Below are positions 63,133-64,000 of a DNA stretch of 64,000 nucleotides, in pieces. Location of the stretch: NCBI RefSeq assembly GCF_021147775.1, contig NZ_JAGTPK010000015.1, forward strand, positions 95,023-159,022, read 5' to 3'. The translations under genes and the position numbers were made by a program. The notes below the pieces were generated by a model that saw nothing but the letters and a program-made list of their open reading frames with translations, was not told where the DNA came from and searched no databases. How positions within the stretch are numbered: the first letter of the stretch is position 1; the number at the start of each line of letters is the position of its first letter. This DNA comes from Pseudomonas californiensis (GTDB lineage: Bacteria > Pseudomonadota > Gammaproteobacteria > Pseudomonadales > Pseudomonadaceae).

Positions 63133-63999
63133 CTATCCCCCCATCATCTGAGCCTTGCCGATGAATCGGACGCGTGTCGACAATGAGGAACGGTTGCGCT
63201 CAAGATGACGTCTTTCGGAGAATGTGATTGGTTGAAAACCGCAAGAGTCGGCCTCTTTGTGGGGCTGAACCAATACCTCTTCCATCGTCAGGTCTCCCCA
63301 TTCCACATCAGAATACGCTGTTGTTCTGAATCCGACATTCAGAAACTCCACAACGATTGGTAAAGGTGCTGACCCGCTGATGACCCAATCAAGCCCTAGC
63401 TTGGATATACGCCGGAACAGCCAAGTGACCGCTGCCTTACGCATATCTTTCTTATAGATGTATATCTCGCCGGATTGCATAAAAGCATAGGGACTTCTTA
63501 TCAACAGTTTCGTTGAACGATCGGTGATGTCGGCGGGCACGTAGCACCTGAGGTTCTTCTTCCAGAACTCATCCACCTTGGCGGTGGTGGTGTTCGAATT
63601 GATTTTTGTTTTCAAGTCGAACGCGCTGGAATGGTCAGCAAGATAATGCGTCCAACTTTCCAGCATTGTGCGTGCCTCATCGCGAGTGCTGTTGAATTTA
63701 GGAAGCGAGTTTTCCATGAGCCTGGTCACTTTACTCTCATCCACTTCCATACCTTCCTTGAGCTTGGTGATAAGCCCAAAATCTCCACCCACCGATGAGA
63801 AATCTATACCCAGGGCAGCATTAAGCTCATTAATCGTTATCATCCTGCGCTCGGGCCTTTCATTCTCCTCATTGAGCAGATATGCACTGCGAGCATCGCT
63901 GAACCCATACAGCAACGTGACCTCCGGCTGCATCCCGTCAGGATCACTCAGGGTGCTCGGGTTGTTCCTGGCAAACCGATAGAGATTGAGACCATCGAT
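63133..63999 (-). CDS. TccC/Rhs-type protein, C-terminal end only (5' part outside the window)
   Basis: The minus frame is open to the right edge, so only the last 289 residues are seen. The first reads IDGLNLYRFARNNPSTLSDPDG, the end of the Rhs-associated core in TccC-like insecticidal toxin components, after which the variable toxin tip begins (EVTLLYGFSDARSAYLL). The tip is about 260 residues with no motif I recognise: segments include RCYVPADITDRSTKLLIRSP and LGLDWVISGSAPLPIVVEFL. Such tips are cut off inside the Rhs shell and act in the target cell. No immunity-like ORF follows: the pyruvate kinase terminator is 27 bases on. The ATG at 63933 is an internal Met, not the start. Confidence 0.8.
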   Translation of the reverse strand: MDGLNLYRFARNNPSTLSDPDGMQPEVTLLYGFSDARSAYLLNEENERPERRMITINELNAALGIDFSSVGGDFGLITKLKEGMEVDESKVTRLMENSLPKFNSTRDEARTMLESWTHYLADHSSAFDLKTKINSNTTTAKVDEFWKKNLRCYVPADITDRSTKLLIRSPYAFMQSGEIYIYKKDMRKAAVTWLFRRISKLGLDWVISGSAPLPIVVEFLNVGFRTTAYSDVEWGDLTMEEVLVQPHKEADSCGFQPITFSERRHLERNRSSLSTRVRFIGKAQMMGG

Positions 64000-64000
64000 T

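Overview
The window reads as a chromosomal segment of a fluorescent Pseudomonas, most likely of the P. syringae group. The grounds are an MvaT-type H-NS protein, a MexAB-OprM pump with its divergent TetR repressor and a TtgR-like operator, an RhlA surfactant enzyme with no RhlB beside it, a pca gene block, a SbcB-MvaT-PurU neighbourhood, and DUF6543 and TccC/Rhs-type toxin-like proteins at the two edges. This placement comes from family recognition, not from a database search. I saw no integrase, transposase, insertion sequence or CRISPR array.

Layout. 1-8.3 kb: the 3' part of a large DUF6543 protein with a C-terminal Stv-like domain, a small Cys-rich CWC protein, rsuA, rhlA, tRNA-Gly(CCC), a DUF2256 mini-protein, an SDR, a haloacid dehalogenase, a lipoprotein and a DUF1652 protein. 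8.4-12.4 kb: a GNAT and a polyamine block (AraC regulator, acetylpolyamine amidohydrolase, periplasmic polyamine-binding protein). 12.6-18.9 kb: an EamA exporter, a methyltransferase, two TPM-domain membrane proteins and the periplasmic beta-glucosidase BglX. 18.9-26.2 kb: a carboxylate-sensing block made of a DctB/MifS-like kinase, a sigma-54 response regulator, a PAS hybrid kinase and an MHS-family transporter with a recognisable sigma-54 promoter. 26.6-30.1 kb: a secreted protein of nine 13-residue repeats, a flavin reductase-like protein, small proteins and a 14-TM drug exporter. 30.2-38.5 kb: a DUF3396 (type VI immunity family) gene standing alone, then pmeR and mexA-mexB-oprM. 38.5-43.9 kb: pcaT (frameshifted), pcaF, pcaJ, pcaI and pcaR with PcaR-type boxes. 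43.9-45 kb: a candidate small RNA, a gene-poor decayed stretch and a small protein. 45-53.4 kb: a phosphate transporter, a HerA-like ATPase, a glycosyltransferase and a DUF2334 deacetylase (both frameshifted), purU, mvaT and sbcB. 53.6-60.5 kb: a tight six-gene operon RDD, SpoIIM-like, DUF4129, DUF4350, MoxR ATPase and DUF58. 60.5-64 kb: a PilZ protein, a small lipoprotein, pyruvate kinase, and the C-terminal end of a TccC/Rhs-type toxin that runs off the window.

The genes form several coherent modules: polyamine salvage, sensing and uptake of dicarboxylates or alpha-ketoglutarate, multidrug efflux with its repressor, beta-ketoadipate catabolism whose cognate transporter is broken, and the uncharacterised MoxR/DUF58 envelope operon. 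Three independent frameshifts (pcaT, a glycosyltransferase, a deacetylase) point to small-scale gene decay, if they are not sequencing errors.

The least explained items are the tandem-repeat secreted protein, the MoxR/SpoIIM/RDD operon, the TccC-type C-terminal domain with no immunity gene after it, the orphan DUF3396 gene and the putative small RNA upstream of pcaR.
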